Positions 1-11,366 of a stretch of DNA of 64,000 bases are shown one piece after another; positions within the stretch are counted from its first letter, which is position 1, and every line of letters begins with the position of its first letter. A program made the translations under genes and the position numbers. Source of the DNA: Cricetomys ansorgei (taxonomy: Eukaryota > Chordata > Mammalia > Rodentia > Nesomyidae); assembly GCA_026225945.1 (NCBI GenBank), contig JAMJFZ010004031.1, positions 8,198,001 to 8,262,000 of the forward strand. The letters are read 5' to 3'. The notes below the pieces were generated by a model that saw only the letters and a program-made list of their open reading frames with translations, was not told the origin of the DNA and made no database searches.

Positions 1-914
1 AGGTTATTTTTGGAACAGCCTTACCCATATCTTCCTTACAAAGCCTGGGTAAGGTCTGTCCCCTTTTTCTCTACTAATTACTCTGCCCTTCATAAATAGA
101 TTAGATGGCATAGGAGGAATAAAAGGGAATGCAGATCGTGTTAATATCATGTTAATATCAACTGAAGACCTAATTAAGCAAGATTTCTTGTCTGCTCATT
201 ACCTCCTCATGAATCTCACCTCCAGGGACCCATTAAGTGAGTAAGAACCAGGCTGCCTTTAGAATAGATCAAGTAAGGGCTGCCCTCATGATCTAACAGA
301 TGACTATCCGGACAGGGCCTCTGCCTTAAAGCCTAAACCCAACACAGAACATCATCCATTGCTCTCTCTTTGGATAATGGAGGTTTTGCCTGATGCATCA
401 TCCAGTAATGATTATGAAACAACACTCTCTAGCTGTAGCTCACTAGCCAAGAGAAGACCATCATCCATCCTCGTTTGCTAACAACACCCCAAAGAGCTCA
501 AACCTGATGCTTGCTTCCCCGGTGCTGTTTACTTGGATGACACCAGAATGAGGAGCTATTTTTTCTCACACCTTTCTGACTTTGTTTATAACACAAGCTC
601 CCAATATATTATTCTCCTGCTACTTACTGAGATTTCACACATTCTTTCTATTTTAATTCCAAACCTGATTGGGATGGAAGAAATCTGAGTTTTCTCCTAC
701 CACCTCTAAGTATGTCTTTGGACCAGACTTAAACTCCTCCTCCTTCATGCAAGCAAACTCTCAAAAGTCAGCCCACCAGTCCTTCGGAGGTGATCTCATA
801 AACCTGAATTGTGTGATGTAAATGGCTGAGGATCAACTTGGAAGTCCAGAATTGCCTATTTCAGGTTTGTTTGTTTGTTTTTAAACAATCTTTGTTATTA
901 GATTCTTTGAATCA
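1..914. other. unique noncoding sequence, nothing recognised
   Basis: No gene, open frame of interest, or clear repeat is seen. The composition is mildly AT-rich and ordinary, with a few TAAT/TGAT words around 400-420. A short TTTG-repeat tract at about 863-884 precedes the first B2 element. Confidence 0.6.
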
Positions 915-1096
915 GGCTTGGAGAGATGGTTCAGTGATTAAGACTGTTCTTCCTGAGGACCTGGGTATGATTCTCAGCATGATAGCTCACAAATATCTGA
1001 AAATCCAGTTCCAGGGGACTCAATGCCCTCTTCTGGCCTCTACAGGCACCAGGCAGGCATGCAGTACATAAACACCCATACACATAAATAATAAGA
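915..1096 (+). repeat. B2-family SINE
   Basis: A tRNA-derived rodent SINE. The box-A-like start GGAGAGATGGTTCAGTGATTA is followed by a 'cagaggacctggg'-like box B region and a 'ttctggcctctacaggcacc' body, and it ends in an ACATAAATAATAA tail. It is moderately diverged from the remembered consensus. A 77-codon open frame covering it is a by-product. Confidence 0.85.
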
Positions 1097-1185
1097 GGGT
1101 TTTTTTTTTATTTATTGGGAGTTCATGCTGTGTATTTTGAACATACAACCATCCCCGATGTTTCTGATTCGTAAAGGTGCTTAAA

Positions 1186-1345
1186 GCCTGTCGTGGTGGA
1201 ATATGCCTGTAATGTCAGCCAGCACTTGGGAAATGGAAGCAAGGGATCAAGGGCTCAAGATCAGCCTGAACTACACAAATAGAAGTCAGCCTGAGTATAT
1301 GAAACCCTGTATCAAATTAAACAAATAAAGAGATAAATAGATAAG
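1186..1345 (+). repeat. B1-family SINE, old copy
   Basis: A 7SL-derived rodent SINE. It shows GTGGTGGAATATGCCTGTAATG, a degraded 'cagcacttggga' segment, and the end GAAACCCTGTATCAAATT followed by an A-rich AAATAAA/GATA tail. The high divergence suggests an old B1 (PB1-like) insertion. Confidence 0.75.
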
Positions 1346-1352
1346 CAAATAA

Positions 1353-1556
1353 GGGGCTGGAAAGATGGCTCAGTGGTTAAGGCTTCGGCTGCACTTTCAG
1401 AGGACCTAAATTTGACCCCCAGCGTGGGCACAGGGGCTCACAACCATCTGTAACTACAATCCCAAGCTTCTGGACTGTTCAGGCACTGCATGCACACAGC
1501 ACACAGACACACATGTAGGCAAAACACCCGTACTCCTAAAACAGAAACATAGATAA
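1353..1556 (+). repeat. B2-family SINE
   Basis: It starts GGGGCTGGAAAGATGGCTCA, contains 'cagaggacctaa' and 'ctcacaaccatctgtaac', and ends in a CA-rich then A-rich tail. It inserted into or beside the A-rich tail of the preceding B1, a common target for SINE integration. Confidence 0.85.
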
Positions 1557-2653
1557 AATTTTTTTCAACAACAAAATAATAATAATATTAATAATATAAT
1601 ACAGTTCAGTGCCTAACTTTTTAATGCAAGGAAAACCTTGTATTAGTGGAATAAACTTCATCTCATGAAATATTCTTAAAAGAAAGACATTTAATTTGAA
1701 GATTAAATGAACAAAATACGTGACCACAAAAAAAGTTAACACTCGATGTATTTTGGTGGCAAAGCAGCTCTTCTGCATGGCACAGGGGTAGCTATCAGTA
1801 TTTAAAATGGGATAATGGGATTAGGAATAAACGTTAACAGCCCTATTGAAAAGCTCTGGCTTGCACCTTGACTTTGCTCAGCTGAGTGGCCTCCTGCCAG
1901 TTGTTTGAGCTTTGTAAACCTTTACTTCCTAATCCCTGGAATGGGAACATTCCATCCTGTCCCCATGTCTCCCAGTGGCCGCACTTTCTTTGTAAGGATC
2001 GCATGACATAAAATACATGACCATGACAATGCTTGGAACCAAATCAGGGGTGACCGGAGTTGGTTCTTTCCCTTCCTCCACCACTCCAGCTCCCTTTCCT
2101 TCCTGGTGCAGACTTGGCTGATGGCAGCAGATGCACTGACCCACCTGAGGAGTGGAGAACCTCCTGTGGGCCTGTGAGGGGCTAGGCCTCAGCATGACAG
2201 ACTTCTTGGGGTGCAGTTGCACCAACAGCCTTGGGTCTGCATTCACAGGTAAGGAAGGGAGAGTGAGCCATGATTTTTCTTTCACCCAAACAGCATAAAA
2301 TAAAAGGAAATAAAACACCTACATAGAAACGGGGAGCTTTATCCATGTGTATCTGTTTGCCTTTTTCTCTAAAGAAATGCCTTTACAAAGTGAAAGCAAA
2401 ATGATGCAAATATCCAGTGGTGGCCAGAGAGCAGCCAGCTCAACCTGGCCCAACACAAGTTGCAACGGGTAGCACAAGGTCTCTGCAGACATAAGCCAGC
2501 AGTGGACAGGAGAGAGAAAACACCCCAAGGCCATCACTTCCCATTTCCGTACCGCACTTCCCAAAGGGGAAGGTGCTTTTAAATATATAAGGCCAGAATT
2601 CCCTGCCTCCTGCACATCGCTGGTAACAGCAAGGCCTTAACTCAGGGGGCAGG
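1557..2653. other. unique noncoding sequence
   Basis: This holds an AT-rich stretch (AATAATAATATT words near 1570-1600), then ordinary sequence of average GC content. Minus-strand open frames of 98 to 129 codons overlap each other here. They have no recognisable domains and no splice context, so I treat them as chance. Confidence 0.5.
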
Positions 2654-2667
2654 CTGCCATCTACTGG
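2654..2667 (-). promoter_or_regulatory. CTCF-type motif, full match to the core
   Basis: On the minus strand this reads CCAGTAGATGGCAG. It fits every position of the established CTCF core CCASYAGRKGGCRS. It is not inside a recognised SINE, so it does not look like a B2-carried site. Occupancy is not shown by sequence alone. Confidence 0.6.
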
Positions 2668-3795
2668 GCCACTAACATCCCTGGATGCTTTTGTCAGCCT
2701 TTGGAGGGCTCTCCATAAAATCCTGCTGTGGCTTGAAGCGGCTTTGTTGAGCGACAGTAACAAGAACGGAAACAGACGCCAACCTAGCACAGTCCTGAGA
2801 CTTAAAAGCCACAACGTGAATTAGTCATCGGATGCACAGCAAAACATCTATGCTTTCAGCTTCAGAAACCTCACAGATTCAAAGGGAAAAGGAAACCGTT
2901 CTCTCTGACTTTGCTCTGCTGTTGTTTTCTAAGGACAGAATGTTTTAATAGTCAGTAAGTGCCACTAATTGCTCCCCGGACAGCCCTAATCTGGCCATTT
3001 CCTCCCCGCCATTTACTCCATAAATCCTTAGACTGATATATTGGCCAGCACTCCTCAAGAGTACCCCTTCTATTCGATTGGTTTACATTCGATTGGCTAC
3101 AGATAGTTGCCGTGCATCCCACTCTGAAAGGCCTACTTTTATTAAAGCTATTAGATTTGCATAAAAGCATTCCATATTCCAGGCTTAAGTTGGTTCATTT
3201 TCTTCCCTTCTTTTTTTTTCCCCAATACCTTTAAACATACCATCTGTCCCTTAACGCCAGTCTGCCACCTCCAACTCTGACCAGTTCTGCACCTTTGGAG
3301 GAATCACTGCACGTTTCCTCTCGGATCATTTTTTCACTTATGAAACAAACAAAAAGACCCCTGTCGTACACCGAAGCAGCAAGAAAGGCCACACTCTCTA
3401 AGTGCACAGCTCACAGCTCCTCTGTGAGTCCTCCAACGATCCATCCGTGAGGTGGAGACCCTCACCCTTAAAAAGAAAGTAGATATTATTGCATGATTGA
3501 CATGGACTCAGCCCAGGAGGCAGAACTCGGACTCGAAGCTCCCAGTTTAGGGCAGTGTTATCTCTGCTTCCTCCAGCTGCTGGTGTTAAGCAGGAAAAGG
3601 ACTGGTGAAAGGGAATGTTCTCGATAAGAACAAAGCTATCTGCATATTCTATGGAGAGCAAGGACTCCCTGTGGAAATGTTAACTTGGAAAAACTGCCCT
3701 TCTGCAAATACATAGAACTTTGAAATACAATATTTACCCGTGTGACCATAGACAGGCAAATGTAAATAGGTAGATGATGGATGAAGAGATAGACG
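2668..3795. other. unique sequence with an enhancer-like part at 2930-3180
   Basis: The sub-block at about 2930-3180 contains AATTGC, TTTGCATAAAA and two inverted CCAAT boxes and has no young repeats. It could be a regulatory element. The rest, including 3240-3780, shows nothing specific. The minus-strand frames of 72 and 87 codons here have no family signature. Confidence 0.35.
3072..3096 (-). promoter_or_regulatory. paired inverted CCAAT boxes
   Basis: The 10-mer ATTCGATTGG occurs at 3072-3081 and exactly again at 3087-3096, a 15-bp period. ATTGG is the inverted CCAAT core bound by NF-Y. The spacer TTTAC completes a GTTTAC forkhead-like word. No transcription start or CpG island is nearby, so a distal element is more likely than a promoter. 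Confidence 0.35.
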
Positions 3796-3800
3796 ACAGA

Positions 3801-3815
3801 TAGATTAGGTAGATG

Positions 3816-3866
<51 letters not shown>

Positions 3867-3903
3867 GGATGGATGGATGGATGGATGGATGGATGGATGG
3901 ATG

Positions 3904-3962
<59 letters not shown>
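3801..3962. repeat. compound tetranucleotide microsatellite (GATA)n(GGAT)n(GATA)n
   Basis: A GATA array runs to about 3864, then a block of about 10 GGAT units to about 3905, then GATA again to 3962. The arrangement is almost symmetrical. The long Y-S-I repeat peptide frame on the minus strand is only its translation. Confidence 0.95.
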
Positions 3963-3984
3963 CTTTTCTCTGTTTAAGAACACT

Positions 3985-4430
3985 GTCAGACTGTCAGAAG
4001 ATGCATTGTGTTGGTTCTTCCCATTTCAGGCTTTCCGCTGCATGTTTGCAGATTGCTTAATTACTTCATTGAGCTTTGGAACTCATACATTACAGATACA
4101 TGATCATCCAAGTCATTACCTGCGCATTTTCCCATTAAGAATAATTATGGCTTTTACCACCACTGCCCACATACTTATGTCCTGCAGGCCTGGGCACACT
4201 GAAGTAATCATCTATTGAAAATTATCTTGATGGGCAAGCACTGTGTGCACAATCAGCAGTTTGCAAGGCAGGTGGGGAGATTTCCATCTTCTCCATTATT
4301 AAGTGGCTCAAAAATCACATTCCTATTATTTTATCACAGGGCCACGTAGGACACTGAAGTGGTTTATCCTCCCCTGAAAAGCAAGTTAGTGCTAAGTGCG
4401 GATACAAGACCCATGGGATGCTGGGTTGCT
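3985..4430. other. candidate enhancer-like noncoding block
   Basis: This has GCTTAATTACTT, CATTAAGAATAATTATGG and CCATTATTAAGTGG words, several TAAT homeodomain cores, and no young SINE. The 70-codon plus frame at 4006-4218 is not protein-like. Conservation is inferred only from composition. Confidence 0.35.
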
Positions 4431-4815
4431 TCTGCCTCTCAGTGAATCACCTTTCCAAGCACGTACACATCACCCATTTCCTGGCTCGATTTCATTGTCT
4501 ACAAAATGGGATTTATAAGCTGCTTTAAAAACCTGCGATCATCAAATCAGAGATGAGACAGTCTTATAAATGGCAGCCTAGCTTTTTATACTGAGTGATT
4601 TCCCAAGTTCTGGGATCCCTGCTCCTCTACTCTATCAACTGTAAACCTTAGGCATGTGTTACAAGCTCTTAGAGCCTCAGTTTCTACATTGGTAAAGAGA
4701 CGCTGACGATAGCTCATACCCCTGAGCCACTCAATGAGATGCCACTTAGAAGATCTCACAGTGTCCACTATAAGTAAGCATCCAACCAACACTGGCCATT
4801 GTTATTATCATCGAG
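4430..4815 (+). repeat. MIR-like ancient SINE relics
   Basis: Two segments resemble MIR text: 'tttcattgtctacaaaatggga' near 4490-4512, and 'agcctcagtttctacattggtaaa' followed by '...gccattgttattatcat' at 4600-4812. These match the MIR pattern 'cctcagtttcctcatctgtaaaatggg ... attattat'. They are highly diverged. Confidence 0.6.
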
Positions 4816-5289
4816 GTTGCCTTGCAAGAGTTCAGGAACGGCTCAACAAGGCACAGGACTCAAAGTTAAAAGCACTCATTGTCTGCCAGATAATATTCAA
4901 AAGACATTGTGAAGGGTCATACACTATTGTAATCAATAGATCATGAGCAGTTCAATTCAAAGGTAAAATGGAGACAGGCTAGCAGATGTTAAAAGCCAAC
5001 AACAACAACAATATTGGACATTCCCAAGAGAAGCCTTTAAATAAATGGTTAGTGAATGACCTATATCTGGCTACTTCAAGAGTCGCTCAATTACTCAAGC
5101 TGGGGGGACTGACTTTGTTTTATTTTCAATACAGTGAAATGCATTCATCGTTAAATTGCTTACATTTTAAATAAGCAGTAGAAAACCTCTAAAACTTGTT
5201 AAAATTTTCCAGTTCCACGTAGAAATAAGTATAAGTACTTGTCAGAAATCACCCTGCTACTTCTCCATACGTAATACACAAGGTTTCGT
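4816..5289. other. unique noncoding sequence
   Basis: AT-rich sequence with a short CAACAACAACAATA run near 4998-5012. No element or gene was recognised. Short plus frames at 4734-4946 and 4986-5174 have no signature. Confidence 0.5.
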
Positions 5290-5490
5290 TCCGCCTGTAT
5301 TTTTTCTATATTCAGCTCTTTCACTTAGCCATATATAATAAACATCTTTCTATAAAACTTTAAATTCTCTAGCTTCTTAGCGTTTATATGGAACTATATT
5401 GAACTAGTGTGATTTATTTAACCAGACCTCTTTGGTTGCTTATTTAGATTTGTTCCGAAATGGTTGTCATGAATTTCCACACCGCTAAAC
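5290..5490 (-). repeat. ancient L1 (L1M-type) 3' fragment
   Basis: The plus strand reads 'tttcacttagccatatataataaacatctttct' and 'gatttatttaaccagacctctttggttgc'. This matches the antisense form of mammalian L1M 3' ends ('...taatttatttaaccagtcccctattg...'). It is strongly diverged and carries no ORF2 frame. Confidence 0.55.
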
Positions 5491-6264
5491 CTCTGGATCA
5501 CTTGGAGAAGTGGGCTTCCTGAATCAATGAGCTCGTGCTTCTCATCCCACTCCTACAAACAGTTGACTTTGACATCCCTTTTTTTCCTTACTGGTTCTTG
5601 CATGTAGATATGTTCTCGTCTTGCCAGGAATATGAAGTCCCCACTGGAGTCATGTGCATGTGTATCTTTGGGGAGGATAGACTGTCTTCAAACCGTATTC
5701 TGCTGGTATAATTCAGTGATGTTGCAAATAGCAAACGACCAAGGGTTCTGATCACTTTGTCCACCTGGGCCCCGGCAGACTAAACGTGTCACATTTATAA
5801 CCTTCTGTGCTTCCTATAGCTGAGGACAGTGTGGGCTTGAGGTGTCCTAGCCAATACACCCAGCTGAATATGATTATCTAAGTGTCCAGGTTCCTTCATT
5901 TTTCAAGACACATTGGTGCTTCAAAACTGACTAGAAATGTTAACGTTTTTTCAAAAGGGAATCAGAAGTCTGAGCTTCCAAGTACTCTATAGAATATCTC
6001 TAGGAGAATACACAAGCCACTGAGAATAAGGTACACCCCTACCAGGCAAGTGGAAGTAAGCAGCGGAAGCCTGGCTCTTCTCCCTGTTCCTCTACACAGT
6101 CTCAGCTTATCACATGTGCTGCTTCGTTTCTTACTCATTCCAAGGACAAGCTCTTAAACAAAAGAGATGGCACCCAAAATCCACAATGCATGTAGCTGTT
6201 TTCTCGTGGTCAGCAACTAGACAGTAAAATAAGCAATAACAAAGCAATTTAATGCATTTAGGAA
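5491..6264. other. unique noncoding sequence
   Basis: No gene, young repeat or clear motif cluster is seen. Composition is ordinary, with no open frame above 60 codons. Confidence 0.5.
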
Positions 6265-6500
6265 CACAATGATAGCCTAGTAGTTAAGGTTGCAAACTTG
6301 AGAGCAGACTGTGTAGGTCCAGAAAACATTTCTTGCTCGTTATATGATCTTTGATTATTCTAAACCACGCTGTAACACAGTTTCCTCGTCTATCCCTATC
6401 TATAAGATGGAGTAGTGCTTACCCCACAGTTACCTGAAGGAGATGAGTAAATACATCAACTACCTTGAACAACAATCAACACATAGCATATAATACTGTA
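6265..6500 (+). repeat. MIR-like ancient SINE
   Basis: The order of segments matches MIR: 'gatagcctagtagttaaggttgcaaactt', then 'acacagtttcctcgtctatc...ataagatggagtagtgcttacccc', then 'gagtaaataca...acacatagcatataatact'. It is diverged but nearly full length. Confidence 0.7.
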
Positions 6501-7130
6501 GATTTGTTATACTGTTGTTGACGTTATTCTTCACTCAGTTTGCACAATACTGTGATTAAGATGGCACAGAGCCCTCCCTATGAATTGTATCTTTCGATAC
6601 AAAGTCAAAGGAACATGATCACAGCGAGTGCACTGTTGATTTTATGCTGTTAGTCACTACTAAGCAAATAGTTAGTGGGGGCGGGAGGTCAGAAGTTATC
6701 CCTCAGTTAGAAGCAACTCCAGATTCGAGGACTGATACAGTCTGTACAAGAGAGCGACTCCTCAAACTGTGTAGCATCCATGTGATCTGTGAATAGATCT
6801 TTCAAGGCATTCTATTTGAAGACCTCGGTTTTATATTCGTTGAGGGTGACAGCTGGGTCCCAACGGCCAGAAAGAGAAAGGCAGGCATAAAGCTCCCACT
6901 TCCTCTGCCTTTGCAGAAACTCTGCTGTTCACCAACATCGGCTATATGGACAGGCTAAGAGCCTTTACCAACAAGCCTATGGATGATGGGGCCTTTACTG
7001 ACCTTACCCATCCCTCTCTGATTAGCTAGTTTTAGATCGGCTGATTGGAGTGTCTAGTAAGCATAAACCAAAGCTATTGGGCCCACCTCAGGAACTCTGC
7101 ACTCATGAAAAAAAACACAATTCATTTTTT

Positions 7131-7132
<2 letters not shown>
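6501..7132. other. unique noncoding sequence
   Basis: Nothing specific is seen. A short G-run (GGGGGCGGGAGG) near 6676 is not long enough for a quadruplex call. Confidence 0.5.
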
Positions 7133-7211
<79 letters not shown>

Positions 7212-7219
7212 GAGAGAGT
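7133..7219. repeat. compound (TG)n(AG)n microsatellite
   Basis: About 16 TG units run directly into about 27 AG units, with two G/T interruptions at the end. The Ser-Leu/Thr-His repeat peptide on the minus strand is its translation. Confidence 0.95.
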
Positions 7220-8320
7220 GTTCCTTTTCCCTTTTTGAGGTTAAGCAATTGTTAAAACAAAGTGATAACCTATTTCATCTGACTCTTAAACAATCCCCTT
7301 TAAAAAGCATGTGTGTGAGAATCAGCATCTGGCTGAGGAAGCCATCCATAAGAAAGATGGGTATTAGAGATTCAAGAAAACATTCTAATCCTACCTACTG
7401 TGAATAATGTGCTCAGCCATTGGAAAGGGATTGCTGGCAAAGCAGGTGGTGTGGTGACGAAGACAAGTAGACTCTCCTGTCACACGAGCCTAGCAACATA
7501 CTGAGCATGATGAAACAAGGCTGTTAGCCTGTTTTATGGTGACCCTTGCCCTCCGAGTCATTGTGGCTCTTCCCAAGCTTCCAGCATCATCAGAATGGGA
7601 TGACCCCTATAGGATGTTTTGTCCAAGCTGTTCCAAAGTGAGGACAATATACTTCATAAGTGAGAGCACAGAAGACTTTGAACATTCATGAGGGTGCTCT
7701 TTGGAGGTCTCAATCGGTCAGCGCTGTATCTTTCACACAGTAAGTGTTCCACTGGCAACTGTTGAATGGGTCCCCAAATTCATCAGTGACTATTACACAG
7801 TATTTCCCCCCTCAAATACAGGACAGCTACAGATGACCTGTTCATGCAACCTCTTCAGGTATAATACGGCTGTATTGTTGGTCCTGACTCCTTCTCCCCA
7901 CACAGATTTCTTTGACTTGTATAGGCGATTTAAATAGAGCAGAGAAAGGGTAAACTCATGTTCAAACAATAAAGTCTAATTAGACATTTTCATTGTATAA
8001 ACATAGTTTATATTAAGTATTGCCTATGATAAATAACAGCTGTAAAAACAAACAAAATTAGTTTGTCTAGTTTTACTAAGTTATTAAAATATAAGAACTT
8101 TGAAAAGGTGGGCTTTGGGTAATGATCTGGTACGGCAACTAAAACCAAAGACCATTATCTATCCTGCCCTCTTTTTATCACAGGAGAAGCACATATTTTC
8201 CTGGCCATTACAGAAGAAAGCAACTATTTAGGAGCACTCTGGGTAGACAGGAGTCAATGTAACTCCTGAAGATCATCTCTCTCTTTAGCAGTGACATAAC
8301 TCCACAGCATGATTTCGTGT
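7220..8320. other. unique noncoding sequence
   Basis: AT-rich from about 7940 to 8100. The 78-codon plus frame at 7701-7937 has no recognised family. No exon-type splice pair was noticed. Confidence 0.45.
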
Positions 8321-8512
8321 ACTGTGTGCGGTGCTAGGGCTTGAACCCCGGACTCACAAATGCTGGGCAGACACTCTACAAGCCCTGACCTTTTAATTTT
8401 TCTTTTGAGATGGGCTTGCCAACTTTGCCCAGGCTGGCATCAGACTTGGAAACCTCCTGCCTGAAGCTCCCACGTAGCTGTAGTTACCGGCATACACCAC
8501 CATACCCAGCTG
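8321..8512 (-). repeat. ID/B1 composite SINE (B4/ID_B1 type)
   Basis: On the plus strand a reverse-oriented tRNA-Ala-like ID part ('ggtgctagggcttgaacccc ... actctacaagccct') precedes a reverse B1 part ('gagatgggcttgccaactttgcccaggctgg ... tacccagct'). On the minus strand the order is B1 then ID, as in the rodent ID_B1/B4 composites. Confidence 0.75.
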
Positions 8513-9735
8513 CAAAACGTAAGTCTGGCAAAGATGAACGTTTAGAATTTTTTGTGCTTTTGAGTGAAAATTGATTTTTTTACTATACTTAAGTCACATA
8601 AATTGTAATTTATAAAGTTCCCTTTAACTAAAAGATACAGGCATTCCAAGAGCACCATCACAGTAAAACTAAGACACCAATGGATACAGAGTAAGTGGTA
8701 GCATGCCACGGTTTTCTTGCCAGTGGTCCCAAATATGTGGCAGTACCACTGCGAAATCTCCCACGCAAGGAGCAGCTAGGGTTCTAGACTGCAATCTGTC
8801 TCGAAAATACTAAAGTTGATGGCCATGGCCCTTTGGGGCTTGTAGATGTGTTAATTATAATGCACGCTTTATACTTTTACCTGAGGTTATTATATGCCAT
8901 CATTAATAGGCTAAGGAAAGAAATCTGCTGCTGTCCACAGCTAGGAGATAAATCCTCACTATTTTCTTGGTCTATTCTCTTGTGTTTAGAATATCCACCT
9001 TTTCTGAAAAGCTGTTGGAGACAGATGCTGTTATCATACTACAGCAAAATGTCACTTACCTCTGAAACATAGTACATCCAACTTACACACTAACCATTGT
9101 CCTTTCCAGTTGCTGTTACTCACTCAAAATGTGTTACGTTTGCACAAAGCATTCCTATGAGGAGCTCATGAATTAAATCTCTAATATGGATTTCCTTAGC
9201 CAATATTTATTCATGACTTGTCAAACTGATGTTTTGTTCCTCAGTGGTATTTCTTAGTCTCCAAAATCCATCTGAACCTTCTAATAGGAAAAATTATCTT
9301 TATAAAATTCCAAAGAGAGCTTGTGATAAGAGCTTCAATGTCAGAGTATACAAACATGATGTTGTGTGTTTTCATGAAAACTATGTCAATTAGAGTCTGA
9401 GTGGGAGGAAGTCATTGTATCCCTGTATGCCAGTTTCTTCACCTACAGAAGACTAGTAAGTCATTACCTTGACCTGATCCAACTGGGAGGAGAAACAGCT
9501 AATAAAAAGTGTTATGAAGTACCATGAATATTGAAAAGTGCATGATCATCATGATTAATAATAATACATAAAGTTCAAATATTGAAATGACTCTCTGGCA
9601 TCCTTCCAAATCAAGAAATATAATCTCTGGTCTTGCATAGTAATGAAGAGAAACAGTGTGAGGTCCTCTTATTGTACCAGTTTAAATGAACACGGTGATG
9701 AATATCTTTAATTATGGACTGTATTCTGTAACACT
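8513..9735. other. unique AT-rich noncoding sequence
   Basis: The region 9400-9510 has weak MIR flavour ('gccagtttcttcacctacagaagac') but too little to call. No gene-like frame; the 79-codon frame at 8833-9072 has no known signature. Confidence 0.45.
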
Positions 9736-9738
9736 ATG

Positions 9739-9870
9739 TGTGTCAGTATGTGTGTTTACGTATCTGTATGTATGTGCATGTGTGCTGTGCATGTGTGTGC
9801 ATGTGCATGTGTGTGTGCGTGTGCGTGTGTGTGTGCGTGTGCGTGTGTGTGTGCGTGTGCGTGTGTGCGT

Positions 9871-9907
<37 letters not shown>

Positions 9908-9920
9908 CATGTGTGTGTGT
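9739..9920. repeat. CpG-studded (TG)n array with an 18-bp higher-order period
   Basis: The TG alternation is interrupted by CATG and CGTG units. Between 9817 and 9870 the GCGTGTGC motif recurs every 18 bp (9817, 9835, 9853). Nine CpGs fall in the 63 bp from 9818 to 9880. The three overlapping Cys-Val repeat frames on the plus strand are translations of the array. Confidence 0.95.
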
Positions 9921-9929
9921 ATTAAACTA

Positions 9930-10130
9930 AATGTATTGAGATCTCAACGATACATTACGGGTTCAGAGAGAACCCTAACTCAAACCTCACAGGCATTTCT
10001 ATGTCTGAATCTAACCTTGGTATGGATATTCACTTTGATAAGAGGATATAAGCAGCTAGCAGCCCTCACTTAAGAGGCTGGCTCTGATTTCATAGATCTC
10101 AAAATCTGTCATCTTCACGTTAGCCGACTG
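9930..10130. other. unique noncoding sequence
   Basis: Short stretch between the TG array and the next block; nothing recognised. Confidence 0.5.
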
Positions 10131-10600
10131 TCTGGCACCTAATGAGAAAAACAAATTGCTTTTACTTCCTATGTAAGACATTTGCATTCAGAATTTTTTT
10201 TTGCTCATAAAAGGTTTATAAAACATCCACTCAAACTATTTTACCTGCATTTTTCACCTAAAAGGGTCTTTATGAAATCTTACAGTAAATTTAATAACCC
10301 TCTTCAATAAACATGAGCTTTTATGAGCGTGACATATCTAAATTGACTCAATGGTCTGGGAATAAAATCTGCATCAGTAATATTTTCAGAACTGTAATAT
10401 GCCACATTTAAAAAAAGAAAATGCCGTGAACAGAGCAGACGCTTGCATAAGGGAGAGCGTTCATTTCCAACCTTCAGAAAGGCCAGTGAATGCTGAGTGA
10501 CTCGGAGAACTGCCCTGACGTGTACGGCATCCAGCTTCATAATGCTTGAACGTCAGCAGCTGCCGTTTCCTTCCGTTTTCATCAACTGTGTATCATAGGA
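10130..10600. other. candidate enhancer-like noncoding block
   Basis: AT-rich sequence without young repeats. It contains ATTTGCAT (octamer, minus), CAATAAACATGAG, GCATAATGCTTGAACG-like words and several TTTAC/TAAA forkhead-like words. Conservation is inferred from composition only. Confidence 0.3.
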
Positions 10601-11366
10601 GCACGTTAGAAAATGGCCCTTGGTAATCATTCACATGGGCTTCTTCAGGAAAGGAACTTTCTTCCCATGAAGCATTTCTCTACTTGGATCCCCTCCTCGG
10701 GGACTTCTGCGTGGGTGATGAAGCTGAAGGCCCTTATTGCTCTGAGCACCTCATAGCTACTTTCACCAGGTAAGCTACCAAATTAAGCATGACATGGAGA
10801 TCTTTGTTTCTGCTATTGCTGGTGCGCATCCATGAGGGGGGCAGGAAAATGCTAGTGGCTTTTTTATGGCTGCCATATAATGAGAGAATGAAATGTCAAA
10901 GCCTGAGAAACCCCATCTTTCTCAGTCCCATCAGAGCTCATCTAGGGTAGGCTAAGAATGCTGAGGCTTGCACCTCACCTTCAACTTTGCCTTGTGAGCA
11001 AGGGGTGATGGAAATTTTGGCAATGCAGACCAGTCTGCCCAGTCAGGACATCTAAGAGGACCATCTGTGGCACATCTGAACATGTTGAGAGCTTGGGTGA
11101 GCCATCCAGAGACACCAACCCTCCCCTCTGCCAACCTACCTCACCACCCCCAATTCAACACAGTCCTCGAGAAGTGGTGTGGAAACTGTTCCCTTGAGAA
11201 TTAATTCGTATTTTTAGCACACCAATGAAGTGTGTTTAAAAGTTGATGAACTGACTGTTTGACATAAGTTTTTGAAATTCCTTAAATCATATCATCAAGA
11301 TTTATATAAAGTCAAGACTTGCTCAAAGTAGTCTCCTATGGGGACAGAGGGAATAAAGCCACAGAT
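10601..11366. other. unique noncoding sequence
   Basis: Ordinary composition. The 60-codon minus frame at 10952-11134 lacks a recognisable domain. Confidence 0.5.

Noticed and set aside
3636..3983. 115-codon minus frame of Tyr-Leu-Ser-Ile repeats
   Set aside because: Translation of the GATA/GGAT microsatellite.
8321..8512. tRNA-like sequence with box A/B spacing (also at 21893 and 63597)
   Set aside because: These are ID parts of SINEs, not functional tRNA genes.
9686..10073. Cys-Val-rich frames that look like a metal-binding peptide
   Set aside because: Translations of the TG/CG array in three frames.
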